Assembly: GCA_050950785.1 (NCBI GenBank)
Contig: JBMNIG010000021.1
Location: 124,001-188,000, forward strand
From: JAAYOS01 sp050950785
GTDB taxonomy: Bacteria > Bacillota > Clostridia > Oscillospirales > JAAYOS01
DNA length: 64,000 nucleotides
Reading direction: 5' to 3'
Numbering within the stretch: position 1 is the first letter of the stretch; each line of letters begins with the position of its first letter. A program made the translations under genes and the position numbers. The notes beneath the pieces are model-generated. The model saw nothing but the letters and a program-made list of their open reading frames with translations. It ran no database searches and was not told where the DNA came from. Shown here in pieces: positions 28,145 to 35,665 of the stretch.

Positions 28145-29227
28145 ATGGCACAGTATAATGTAGCGCTGGTAAAGGGTGACGGGATCGGGCCCGACATAAT
28201 TGACGAAACTGTTTCCGTCCTTAATGAGATTGGGAATATCTACGGTCACACTTTCAACTTTGTTGAAGCCGTTGCAGGCGGCTGCGCAATTGAACGGTAT
28301 GGAGAACCGCTGCCACGATCCGCAGTAGAAACATGTCTGAATGCCGACAGTGTGTTGCTTGGTGCAGTTGGCGGCCCAAAATGGGACGGTCTGCCTGGTC
28401 ATCTGAGACCGGAACAAGCTCTTCTGGGTCTTCGCAGCAAACTGGGGCTGTACGCAAATATCCGCCCCGCTACCCTCTTCCCTCCTCTACAAGCTGCATG
28501 TCCACTAAAGGATGAAGTTGTGCACAGAGGAGTGGATTTGGTTGTGGTAAGGGAATTGACCGGCGGCCTGTATTTTGGCGAAAAAGGCCGACGCCCTACG
28601 GAAAATATGGGGCAGGCGGCATATGACACTATGTATTATACCGAAAAAGAAATTGAACGGATCGGGCGTATTGCCTTTTCCTTGGCACGTAGCCGCAATA
28701 AAAGGCTTACAAGTGTAGACAAAGCGAATGTTCTTGAATCCTCACGCCTTTGGAGAGAGGTGATGCATCGACTCAGGGATGAGTTTCCCGACGTTGAATA
28801 CTCTGATATGTACGTAGACAATGCTTCTATGCAGCTTATTAGGGATCCGTCACAGTTTGATGTAATTGTTACAGAAAATACTTTTGGTGATATACTGTCC
28901 GACGAAGCAAGCATGCTCACGGGTTCCATAGGTATGCTTCCCTCAGCTAGCCTCGGTGATAATAGTAGAGGGCTATATGAGCCCATCCACGGTTCTGCAC
29001 CTGATATAGCAGGCAGGGATCTCGCCAATCCCCTAGCCGCCATACTATCGGCAGCCATGATGTTGCGTCTATCCTTTGATCTAGCGGAAGAGGCAGATTG
29101 TATAGAAAGGGCTGTTATGAAAGTCCTATCTGACGGCATTAGGACCGCAGATATTTGCGGGGAAAATGATAAAGTTGTCGGAACAAAAGCAATGGGCGAT
29201 GCAGTTCGCAAAAGGCTCGCCAAATAA
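28145..29227 (+). CDS. leuB: 3-isopropylmalate dehydrogenase
   Basis: 360 residues. An NAD+-dependent oxidative decarboxylase that makes 2-oxoisocaproate, and from methylmalate would make 2-oxobutyrate. Motifs are GDGIGPDI, GAVGGPKWD, VVRELTGGLYFG, DKANVLESSRLWR and the NAD loop EPIHGSAPDIAG. GGAGG lies 7 nt before the ATG. It is the last gene of the operon; no strong terminator is seen in the 213 bp after it, and no aminotransferase (ilvE) follows. Confidence 0.95.
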   Translation: MAQYNVALVKGDGIGPDIIDETVSVLNEIGNIYGHTFNFVEAVAGGCAIERYGEPLPRSAVETCLNADSVLLGAVGGPKWDGLPGHLRPEQALLGLRSKLGLYANIRPATLFPPLQAACPLKDEVVHRGVDLVVVRELTGGLYFGEKGRRPTENMGQAAYDTMYYTEKEIERIGRIAFSLARSRNKRLTSVDKANVLESSRLWREVMHRLRDEFPDVEYSDMYVDNASMQLIRDPSQFDVIVTENTFGDILSDEASMLTGSIGMLPSASLGDNSRGLYEPIHGSAPDIAGRDLANPLAAILSAAMMLRLSFDLAEEADCIERAVMKVLSDGIRTADICGENDKVVGTKAMGDAVRKRLAK

Positions 29228-29470
29228 TCGGTGTGTCATATCCAAATAAACCACCCAAAAGAAACTTCTCTGACCTTAGCTACGGCAATACAATGGGCTG
29301 AGGCGTCGGAATCTAATTAAACCACATTACAAAAACAAGCCGAAAGCGATAGTATGCCTGCCAGCCAAAACGACTTTTCCATAAAAGCATAAAAAGTTTT
29401 AAGTAGAAATCACGTTACAAGATAAGCTTTTTGTGTTAAAATGGATGAAAGAAGTTTTGGGAGGTACGAT
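29228..29470. other. Gap after leuB sharing a motif with the sigK upstream region
   Basis: No gene. On the minus strand TTTGGCTGGCAG, four bases, then ACTATCGCT (about 29349-29374) matches TTTGGCTGGCAG directly followed by ACTATCGCT in the structured region at 3188-3209. TAGCTACGG also occurs in both. The meaning is unknown. Confidence 0.3.
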
Positions 29471-30328
29471 ATGCCAACAGTTCTTATTATAGGCAAGGGA
29501 CCTGCGGGAATCTCCGCCGCTCTTTACTCGGCGAGAGCCAATGTCAATACCATCGTAATCGGCAAGGACGAAGGCGCCCTTTCAAAAGCAAGCAAAGTAG
29601 AAAACTACTATGGGTTTGAAAATCCGATCGAAGGCACACAGCTGGTCAGACAAGGTATAGCACAAGCGAAAAACGCGGGTGTACAAATAATTGACGACGA
29701 GGTTGTCGGCATTTCATATGATGGCAAGTTTACTGTCAGTGCAAAAGGCGGGCAGTACAATGCCGATGCTGTTATTATAGCTACGGGGTCTTCCAGGGCG
29801 ACTCCCCGAATCAAAGGTTTGCACGAGCTTGAAGGCATGGGGATAAGCTACTGTGCTACATGCGATGCGTTCTTTTACAGGGGAAAGGATGTTGCTGTAA
29901 TAGGGAATGGTGAATACGCCGTACACGAAGCCATGGAGCTAAAACCAATAGTCGGTTCGGTGACCCTTCTATCAAACGGAAAGCCGATGGAGGCCGCAAT
30001 CCCCGACGGAATCGAAGTCATTGAAACCGGGATAGAAGCCTTTGAGGGCGAAGAAGTCCTTGAAAGGATATCGTTCAAGGACGGATCGAGCAGGGCCTTT
30101 AGCGGTGCTTTTATTGCTGTTGGCGTTGCCGGAAGCACTGACCTAGCCAGAAAGCTTGGTGCTTTTGTCGATGGCAATCGAATCGTGGTGGACGATAACA
30201 TGTCCACTTCAATTCCGGGGCTCTACGCAGCCGGAGACTGTACAGGTGGTCTGCTGCAGATAGCAAAGGCTGTTTATGAAGGCGCAAAAGCCGGAACCGA
30301 GGTCGTCAAATACCTCAGAAGAAAATAA
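29471..30328 (+). CDS. Thioredoxin-reductase-like flavoprotein (ferredoxin-type candidate)
   Basis: 285 residues from ATG 29471, 8 nt after GGGAGG. FAD binding is shown by IIGKGPAGISAALYSARA and GLYAAGDCTGG; the redox pair is CATC in YCATCDAFFYRG. The second nucleotide domain is atypical: GNGEYAVHEA replaces GGGDSA, and the NADPH phosphate motif HRRxxxR is absent (SNGKPME at that place). Clostridial flavin thioredoxin reductases that lack these NADPH motifs take electrons from ferredoxin, so that is my preferred reading, by inference. It is a single gene facing apbE, with a long hairpin between. Confidence 0.8.
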   Translation: MPTVLIIGKGPAGISAALYSARANVNTIVIGKDEGALSKASKVENYYGFENPIEGTQLVRQGIAQAKNAGVQIIDDEVVGISYDGKFTVSAKGGQYNADAVIIATGSSRATPRIKGLHELEGMGISYCATCDAFFYRGKDVAVIGNGEYAVHEAMELKPIVGSVTLLSNGKPMEAAIPDGIEVIETGIEAFEGEEVLERISFKDGSSRAFSGAFIAVGVAGSTDLARKLGAFVDGNRIVVDDNMSTSIPGLYAAGDCTGGLLQIAKAVYEGAKAGTEVVKYLRRK

Positions 30329-30343
30329 CCAATGAAGAGAATC

Positions 30344-30447
30344 AAAACGCTCTAGAAGATATGATATGCTCCTCCCTATGGTAAACAGTCTATTGTTTTC
30401 ACTGTCCACCCTAGAGGGGAGCATATTGATATATCTTTGAGCGTTTT
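30344..30447. repeat. 104-nt nearly continuous inverted repeat between convergent genes
   Basis: AAAACGCTC (30344-30352) pairs with GAGCGTTTT (30439-30447); inside it AGATAT/ATATCT, ATATGCTCC/GGAGCATAT and GGT-AA-ACAGT/ACTGT-CC-ACC continue the stem to an 11-nt loop. The right arm ends in TTTT and the left is preceded by A-rich sequence. It may be a bidirectional terminator, but it is far longer than usual and could be a MITE-like insertion. Confidence 0.65.
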
Positions 30448-30453
30448 AGCATT

Positions 30454-31503
30454 TTATTCATCAATATATGCACTCATACCGGAGCTATACTCGATGGTTC
30501 CGTCGGAAAATATCCACAAGGCTTCAACGCCGTACTTCGATTCAACAAAAGCAAGACTCTCTTCAAAAGGCATACAATATATGGCTGTTGAATATGCGTC
30601 ACCCCAACCTGAGTCATCAATAAGTATAGTTACAGATTCATAATACATTGCAGGCATAAGAGTGTCAGGGTCTATTATGTGACTATATTCAACGCCATCA
30701 ACTGTAAAGTACCTTTCGTAGCTACCGCTTGTTATTGTCGATATATCGGCAACAGACAAAAAAACTACGTGTTTTTGTGAGCTCTCAAGGTCAGGATTTT
30801 GAACTCCCACCACCCAGTCCCCACGGTCGTTGCCCCTGTCGCCTATAGCGCGTACATTGCCGCCAGCGCTTATAATCAAATTCGATATGCCGTTTTCCTC
30901 TGCATGTTGTGCAACCATTTCAACTGCGTACCCCTTGGCTACGGCACCAACATCCAGACTCATCTCGGGATCGGACAGGTATACCGTCGACTCTTTCTCA
31001 TTTATAATGACCTTGTCGATGTCTGTGTGTTGAGAGGCCTTTTTCAAATCTCCTATCGGTGGCAAAGAAGCATTTGCAGGATCATCGACACCTGCCTGGC
31101 GATAGTTGTGCCATATGCTAAGTACAGAACCCAGTGCCACGTTTACCTTGCCTTTGGTTTCCCTGTAAACCTCTTTTGAAAACAGAAGCAGATCGATAAT
31201 TTTTCTATCCACCTTGACAGGCTCAACACCCGCCTTGTCATTTATGGTTTTTAAATTGTTGAAGTCGTAGCTGTTATATATGTCATATAGTTCATGGTAA
31301 ATTTTCATATTGTCGTAAATGAATTGAGCGTCTTCAGTAAAGGATTCCTTGCTGTCGGAATAACCTATGATCCTTGTGACTGTGTTAAAAAGTATCAGAA
31401 ACTCTGCTTCATATCGCTTTTGCCCTGCCTTACAGGAAGTAAGTCCTAAAATTATCGAAATAATCAGAATTGCGATAATAATGTTTGAAAATAATTTTTT
31501 CAA
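30454..31503 (-). CDS. apbE: FAD:protein FMN transferase lipoprotein (ApbE)
   Basis: 349 residues starting at TTG 31503, 7 nt after AGAGGTG. The signal peptide ends in a lipobox at LTSC (Cys near 24). The ApbE domain covers the rest: NTVTRIIGY, GKVNVALGSVL, SLDVGAVAKGYAVE, LIISAGGNVRAIG, and the metal site near SYERYF...YSHIIDP and GDAYSTAIY. ApbE covalently attaches FMN from FAD to Thr or Ser of exported proteins. It is last in a seven-gene minus-strand cluster, immediately after a lipoprotein with two candidate flavinylation sites, its obvious client. This corresponds to FmnB of the Listeria electron-transfer locus. Confidence 0.92.
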   Translation of the reverse strand: MKKLFSNIIIAILIISIILGLTSCKAGQKRYEAEFLILFNTVTRIIGYSDSKESFTEDAQFIYDNMKIYHELYDIYNSYDFNNLKTINDKAGVEPVKVDRKIIDLLLFSKEVYRETKGKVNVALGSVLSIWHNYRQAGVDDPANASLPPIGDLKKASQHTDIDKVIINEKESTVYLSDPEMSLDVGAVAKGYAVEMVAQHAEENGISNLIISAGGNVRAIGDRGNDRGDWVVGVQNPDLESSQKHVVFLSVADISTITSGSYERYFTVDGVEYSHIIDPDTLMPAMYYESVTILIDDSGWGDAYSTAIYCMPFEESLAFVESKYGVEALWIFSDGTIEYSSGMSAYIDE

Positions 31504-31591
31504 CTATATACACCTCTGAGCAAAAGGGAGCAGTATACAAAACTGCCCCCATTTGTTTTCTCAGTAACCAAATAATATTATTAAGAAATGA

Positions 31592-32605
31592 TTACTTAGC
31601 GTTGGCAACTGCCTTTTCAACTGCTGCTATCATGCCGTCGATGCTGACAGTAACCGAGGTTGTCAAATCGCTGGAAGTGGGCTTTGCGTTCTCGTCGACT
31701 GCAATGCCGGAAACTTCTGATGCGGTTTTACCAACTACGTATTTTCCAAATGCATTTGCCTGCTCGTTCCACTCTTTTCCTATACCCGAATTGCCTTTCA
31801 TTCCGTAGGCATCACCAAGCTCTTGCTTTGTCTTATGTGTATCATTTTTATCGGATGTAATCTTTCCGCTCGCATCAAAGTATACTCCTGTTTGGGAAGC
31901 ATCGATAATACAGCTTGTAATCTTTCCATCCGAGTTTACAGTTACTGCAGCATAGTGGCTGTAAGCCTGGGCAAGACCTTCATCTTCATCTGTTGCGTCG
32001 GCTGTTCTGCCAAGATCGGTAACTACACCCACCCCAAGCTTATCACCTTTTTTCGCTCCAAGATCGGTTGCATTTTCTACAGCTTTTTCAATTGCTGAGA
32101 TATAGCCGGCAATGTTCATTGTAACGGACGAGGTCAAGTCTGCCTCCGAAGGATATCCGCTCTCATCCACCTTTATTCCCTTAACTTGATTGACTGTTTT
32201 TCCTTCAACGTACTTGGCAAGGGCATTTGCCTGTTCATACCACTCCTTGCCAATACCGGAGATGCGCTTCATGCCATACTCTTCTTTTTTCTCCTGCTTT
32301 GTTTTGATTTCGGCATTTGCGTCAGCTGTAATGGTGCCATCAGCAGAAAAGCTTATTACAGTTTGAGCGGTGTCAATAAAGCAATTAACTATTTTGTTGT
32401 CCTTGTCAACAGTTACTGCCACCACTACGGAATCAACTTGTCCTGCTCCGTCCTCCTCTTCGGCATCTTTGGATTTGGCTGTTGATGAAATGATTGCCAT
32501 TCCGGTTTTTAGAGAATCTCCGGTCGTTGCGTTTCCTGCGTCGCAACCAACAAACAAGGCTGCTACCATCATGACGCAGAGCATCAAAGCAAAAGCTTTC
32601 TTCAT
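31592..32605 (-). CDS. FMN-binding-type lipoprotein with two tandem domains (PplA-like)
   Basis: 337 residues from ATG 32605 (GGAGAT 5 nt upstream). The signal peptide ends at LFVGC, so Cys21 is lipidated. Two homologous domains follow, about 28-180 and 185-337, each with KTKQE...YGMK...GIGKEW.EQANA..KYV.GKT and each ending in a motif like the ApbE target: DLTSSVT (156-162) and DLTTSVT (313-319). The consensus is D-x-x-[ST]-G-A-[ST]; here G-A is S-V, so flavinylation at Thr162 and Thr319 is inference. In Listeria the equivalent, PplA, carries two FMNs and passes electrons to outside acceptors. It lies between the Gx-type protein and apbE. Confidence 0.85.
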   Translation of the reverse strand: MKKAFALMLCVMMVAALFVGCDAGNATTGDSLKTGMAIISSTAKSKDAEEEDGAGQVDSVVVAVTVDKDNKIVNCFIDTAQTVISFSADGTITADANAEIKTKQEKKEEYGMKRISGIGKEWYEQANALAKYVEGKTVNQVKGIKVDESGYPSEADLTSSVTMNIAGYISAIEKAVENATDLGAKKGDKLGVGVVTDLGRTADATDEDEGLAQAYSHYAAVTVNSDGKITSCIIDASQTGVYFDASGKITSDKNDTHKTKQELGDAYGMKGNSGIGKEWNEQANAFGKYVVGKTASEVSGIAVDENAKPTSSDLTTSVTVSIDGMIAAVEKAVANAK

Positions 32606-32654
32606 TGACAATCTCCTTTTTTCTCCTAGATTTTTAGATTTAAGATATTTATTA

Positions 32655-33227
32655 TTACCCAAGCTTTTTCAGAGCCGGGATAATAACTCTCAGTAAAGTG
32701 GCTGTTGCAATTCCGGCTAATACTCCCGTAATCAGCAGAACGGGAAAATAGGCGAAAGTGTAGAGGGATGTGTATACTAATGCAACAGCAGCAAGTTGTC
32801 CGATATTGTGGAAAATCGAACCTGTAATGCTCAACAGAACATATGAGATCCTGTTTCCAAATATACACATTAGAACTATCATAATCAAGAGGGATAATAT
32901 TCCACCACTAAAGCTCAGCAAACCGGCTATAACTCCTCTTGTTGCCATGGCAAACAGCGATTTTAATGCTGCAATGGCAAAAGCTTGACTCTTTTTGAGA
33001 AAAAACAGTGCATACATCACCGCAATGTTAGAAAGTCCAAATTTCACACCAGGGACTGATGGTATCAGTACAGGCAAGTAGTTTTCAATAATTGACAGTA
33101 CAAGCGCCATTGCAAACAGAAGTGCCGTCAGAACGAGCAACCTCGTCTTTTGTGAGATCGTGTTCTCTCCGGTTGTATTCTCACTGATTACTTTAATATT
33201 GTTGGAAGTTTTCGTTTTCTTATCCAT
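32655..33227 (-). CDS. Gx-type membrane protein of the electron-transfer cluster (EetA/EetB family)
   Basis: 190 residues with a polar N-terminus (about 1-25) and five or six hydrophobic segments: LLVLTALLFAMALVLSIIE, then LSNIAVMYALFFL, GLLSFSGGILSLLIMIVLM and ITGVLAGIATATLL. PGVKFGLSNI is typical of the family annotated as Gx transporter or heptaprenyl diphosphate synthase component I. The annotation name is misleading: in electron-transfer loci this protein accompanies Ndh2 and a NusG-II protein, and no prenyl synthase motif is present. Its exact role is not established. It follows the NusG-II gene in the transcript. Confidence 0.75.
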   Translation of the reverse strand: MDKKTKTSNNIKVISENTTGENTISQKTRLLVLTALLFAMALVLSIIENYLPVLIPSVPGVKFGLSNIAVMYALFFLKKSQAFAIAALKSLFAMATRGVIAGLLSFSGGILSLLIMIVLMCIFGNRISYVLLSITGSIFHNIGQLAAVALVYTSLYTFAYFPVLLITGVLAGIATATLLRVIIPALKKLG

Positions 33228-33297
33228 TCAAAAGCCCTTATCCCGTTTGACGATATTATACCACTCAGCAAACAAACTATATGCCTTATTTTGTCAA

Positions 33298-33687
33298 TCA
33301 TCCGACAATTATGTCGGCCTGATCCGATCCACGTTCTCCCTGAGGAACGATCTTGATGAGTACTCCGTTAGGTAGACATGCTGCACTTTCACCAATCATG
33401 CTAAGCTTTCCTGTCAAAACGCAAATCTTGTCGGGGCAGTCAGATGACTCAAAGAAGATGCATCCATCCCCTTCCTGTTTGATAACAACACCGGGAGCTT
33501 CCTTCAAAGACATAGTTCTGTCAACGCCCTGCTTTAGCTCAACCACCTCAACCAAATCTCCATAGTAGTATATTTCAGCCTTTGCAGGCTTGTCCGAAAC
33601 AATATACCTATATCCCAACAGTCCCAATATTCCCAGGGCCAAAATCACAACTATGACGATAAGGTCGGATCTTTTAAAAAATTTCAT
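33298..33687 (-). CDS. Membrane-anchored NusG domain II protein of the electron-transfer cluster
   Basis: 129 residues from ATG 33687, with one N-terminal TM segment (LIVIVVILALGILGLLGYRY) and an outside NusG-II beta-domain. Conserved CPDKICVLTGKLS and SAACLPNGVLI place two cysteines in the expected positions (DKICV and AACLP). This small protein occurs together with the Gx-type protein in flavin-based electron-transfer loci. It follows the UbiA gene by 62 bp. The ribosome site is weak, and an in-frame GTG 24 nt upstream is possible. Confidence 0.75.
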   Translation of the reverse strand: MKFFKRSDLIVIVVILALGILGLLGYRYIVSDKPAKAEIYYYGDLVEVVELKQGVDRTMSLKEAPGVVIKQEGDGCIFFESSDCPDKICVLTGKLSMIGESAACLPNGVLIKIVPQGERGSDQADIIVG

Positions 33688-33749
33688 TTTCACCACATAT
33701 TCAAAACCCACAATAACAGTATATTTACGGGTAATTCATTGCTCCATCA

Positions 33750-34655
33750 TTATAGCGATAGTAGTCCACTAAGAAAAATCGTTACAGTAACCGCGCCCAT
33801 TATGAGCAAATAATTCTTGATCGCAACAGGAAAGGTTTCATTTTTATCCTGCTTTGAGAAAAATAGTCGGATATTTCTATGAACTGGTATAACAACGATT
33901 AGAGATAATAGGCAAAAGGTCGAAAGAATCCCTAATACGACCATAACAACAACTGACAATAAAGCGATATAATAAAGTGCGGCAAACAGATATAATGACT
34001 TCCTGCCTAAATAATAGGGCAGTGTATAGCGGTTAACAGTTATATCTCTATCGATGTCACAAATATTATTTGCAAGCATTATATTCGCTGTTGTACAAAA
34101 TGGAGGCATCGATAACAGCAAAAGTGAAATCAACGGCATGATCTGTAAACTTAAGTCGATTGTTTTAGAGTCGATCCCAAATGTAAGAAAATGACCTTGA
34201 TGCATGTTGATATAAAGAACTAAAAATGGAATGGCAAATCCATAAAAAAAGCCTGAAAAAATTTCCCCCAAAGGCTGTCTCGAGATTGGGATGGGACCAT
34301 ATGTGTATAGGACTCCGAATGCAAAGCAAATAATGCCGACGATCAAAACCACAATATCAGTTAAATAAACCAGATACAGTCCACTTGCGGTACTTAATAT
34401 AAAAAGGACATAAATAATTATTAGGGCGATATTTCTTTTGAACTGAAGCTCCTGATCGTTTATTTTTGTATCGATATAATTGTTAATAGCTGTTGCTGTC
34501 AGGTCAAACAGAAACATTCCCAGAAAAAACACTGCTGTTAGCAAAAGGTTTATAGGCTGTCCTATATAAAATAAGTATGCCAACGACATAGCAAATGCAA
34601 ACAGACTTGTAATCTTGGTGGTGATCTCTACATATTTCAAAAACCGCTTTAACAA
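33750..34655 (-). CDS. dmkA: UbiA-family prenyltransferase, demethylmenaquinone synthesis (DmkA-like)
   Basis: 301 residues starting at TTG 34655 (AGGGG 6 nt upstream). An integral membrane prenyltransferase with about eight TM segments and the two Asp-rich motifs of UbiA enzymes: NNYIDTKINDQE and NNICDIDRDITVNR. The family joins a polyprenyl chain to an aromatic head group (MenA reaction gives demethylmenaquinone). It is adjacent to a polyprenyl diphosphate synthase and an Ndh2-type dehydrogenase, as in Listeria, where the pair makes a dedicated demethylmenaquinone pool. No other men genes are in the window. Confidence 0.85.
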   Translation of the reverse strand: MLKRFLKYVEITTKITSLFAFAMSLAYLFYIGQPINLLLTAVFFLGMFLFDLTATAINNYIDTKINDQELQFKRNIALIIIYVLFILSTASGLYLVYLTDIVVLIVGIICFAFGVLYTYGPIPISRQPLGEIFSGFFYGFAIPFLVLYINMHQGHFLTFGIDSKTIDLSLQIMPLISLLLLSMPPFCTTANIMLANNICDIDRDITVNRYTLPYYLGRKSLYLFAALYYIALLSVVVMVVLGILSTFCLLSLIVVIPVHRNIRLFFSKQDKNETFPVAIKNYLLIMGAVTVTIFLSGLLSL

Positions 34656-34663
34656 ACCAACCC

Positions 34664-35665
34664 CTACTTCTTTTTCGTGCCGTAATAGGCCTTATCTAAT
34701 ATTTCCGATAAATAATGACGTTTCTCCGGGGTAATGTCAAGCTCTGACATAACCTGTACTGCTTTCTCATAATACTTTTTCGCCACAGCGCGGGTCCGCT
34801 TTATTCCGCCCGCCCCGATCACTGAACGAGCAAGCTCGGATTTTGATAAGGTGTTTTGAGCCGCCTTATTTTTGAGATCTTCTTTTTCAGCGAAGGCGTA
34901 TATAAGCGGAAGAGTGATGACCCCCTGTTCAAAATCAGACTGGACAGTCTTTTTGGCAGTCTCCTCTGTGTCTTCATAATCTATACAGTCATCCGTCAGC
35001 TGAAAAATCATACCCACATAACGACCGAGGCGCATATAAGCACGGTGAACTGATTTGCTTTCAGAAATCAAGATGGCACCGGCAAGGAAAGATGCTTCAA
35101 ATAGCGCAGCCGTTTTACCGGAGATGATTTTTAAATACTTATAAACAGAGAGATCCAAATTGCCGTTGTTAAGATGCTGATTTAGTTCACCAAGACAAAT
35201 TCGGCTGATATAGTCAGGAATATTGAACTTCAAATAATTTTCAATATCTTCAACCGATGATGCAATTCGGAGTGCCAAGGCAAGCAAGTAATCCCCGCAT
35301 ATAACTGCGGTCTTTCGTCCAAATCTTCTATGAAGTGTTGTTATACCCCTGCGAAGCTCAGCGTCATCTATGACATCATCGTGTACAAGAGTTGCTAAAT
35401 GAAGGATTTCAACAGCAGCTGCCAGTTTGACTGCATTGGGATGGACATGATCATTTGCATCCATCGAGCAGACAAGTAATGAATTGGCACGAATAAACTT
35501 CCCGCCGGCTGATCTGATGTGATTTAAATATCGACCAATCAAAGGTGGAGAAGATGACAGGGCCCTGTCAACTTCTCTCTTTGTAGCCTCCAAAGCCTCC
35601 AAAATATTCAGGAGTTGGCTCTGCTCTTTACACTTAACAGTTTCTTTGACAGCTTGATTAATCAT
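34664..35665 (-). CDS. dmkB: Polyprenyl diphosphate synthase (DmkB-like)
   Basis: 333 residues. A trans-isoprenyl diphosphate synthase with the first and second Asp-rich motifs, HDDVIDDAELRRG and LTDDCIDYED, and GKTAALFEASF. It builds the quinone side chain. Its ATG overlaps the stop of the Ndh2 gene by a few bases and its stop lies 8 bp before the UbiA gene, so all three are coupled. Chain length cannot be judged reliably from the sequence alone. Confidence 0.9.
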   Translation of the reverse strand: MINQAVKETVKCKEQSQLLNILEALEATKREVDRALSSSPPLIGRYLNHIRSAGGKFIRANSLLVCSMDANDHVHPNAVKLAAAVEILHLATLVHDDVIDDAELRRGITTLHRRFGRKTAVICGDYLLALALRIASSVEDIENYLKFNIPDYISRICLGELNQHLNNGNLDLSVYKYLKIISGKTAALFEASFLAGAILISESKSVHRAYMRLGRYVGMIFQLTDDCIDYEDTEETAKKTVQSDFEQGVITLPLIYAFAEKEDLKNKAAQNTLSKSELARSVIGAGGIKRTRAVAKKYYEKAVQVMSELDITPEKRHYLSEILDKAYYGTKKK

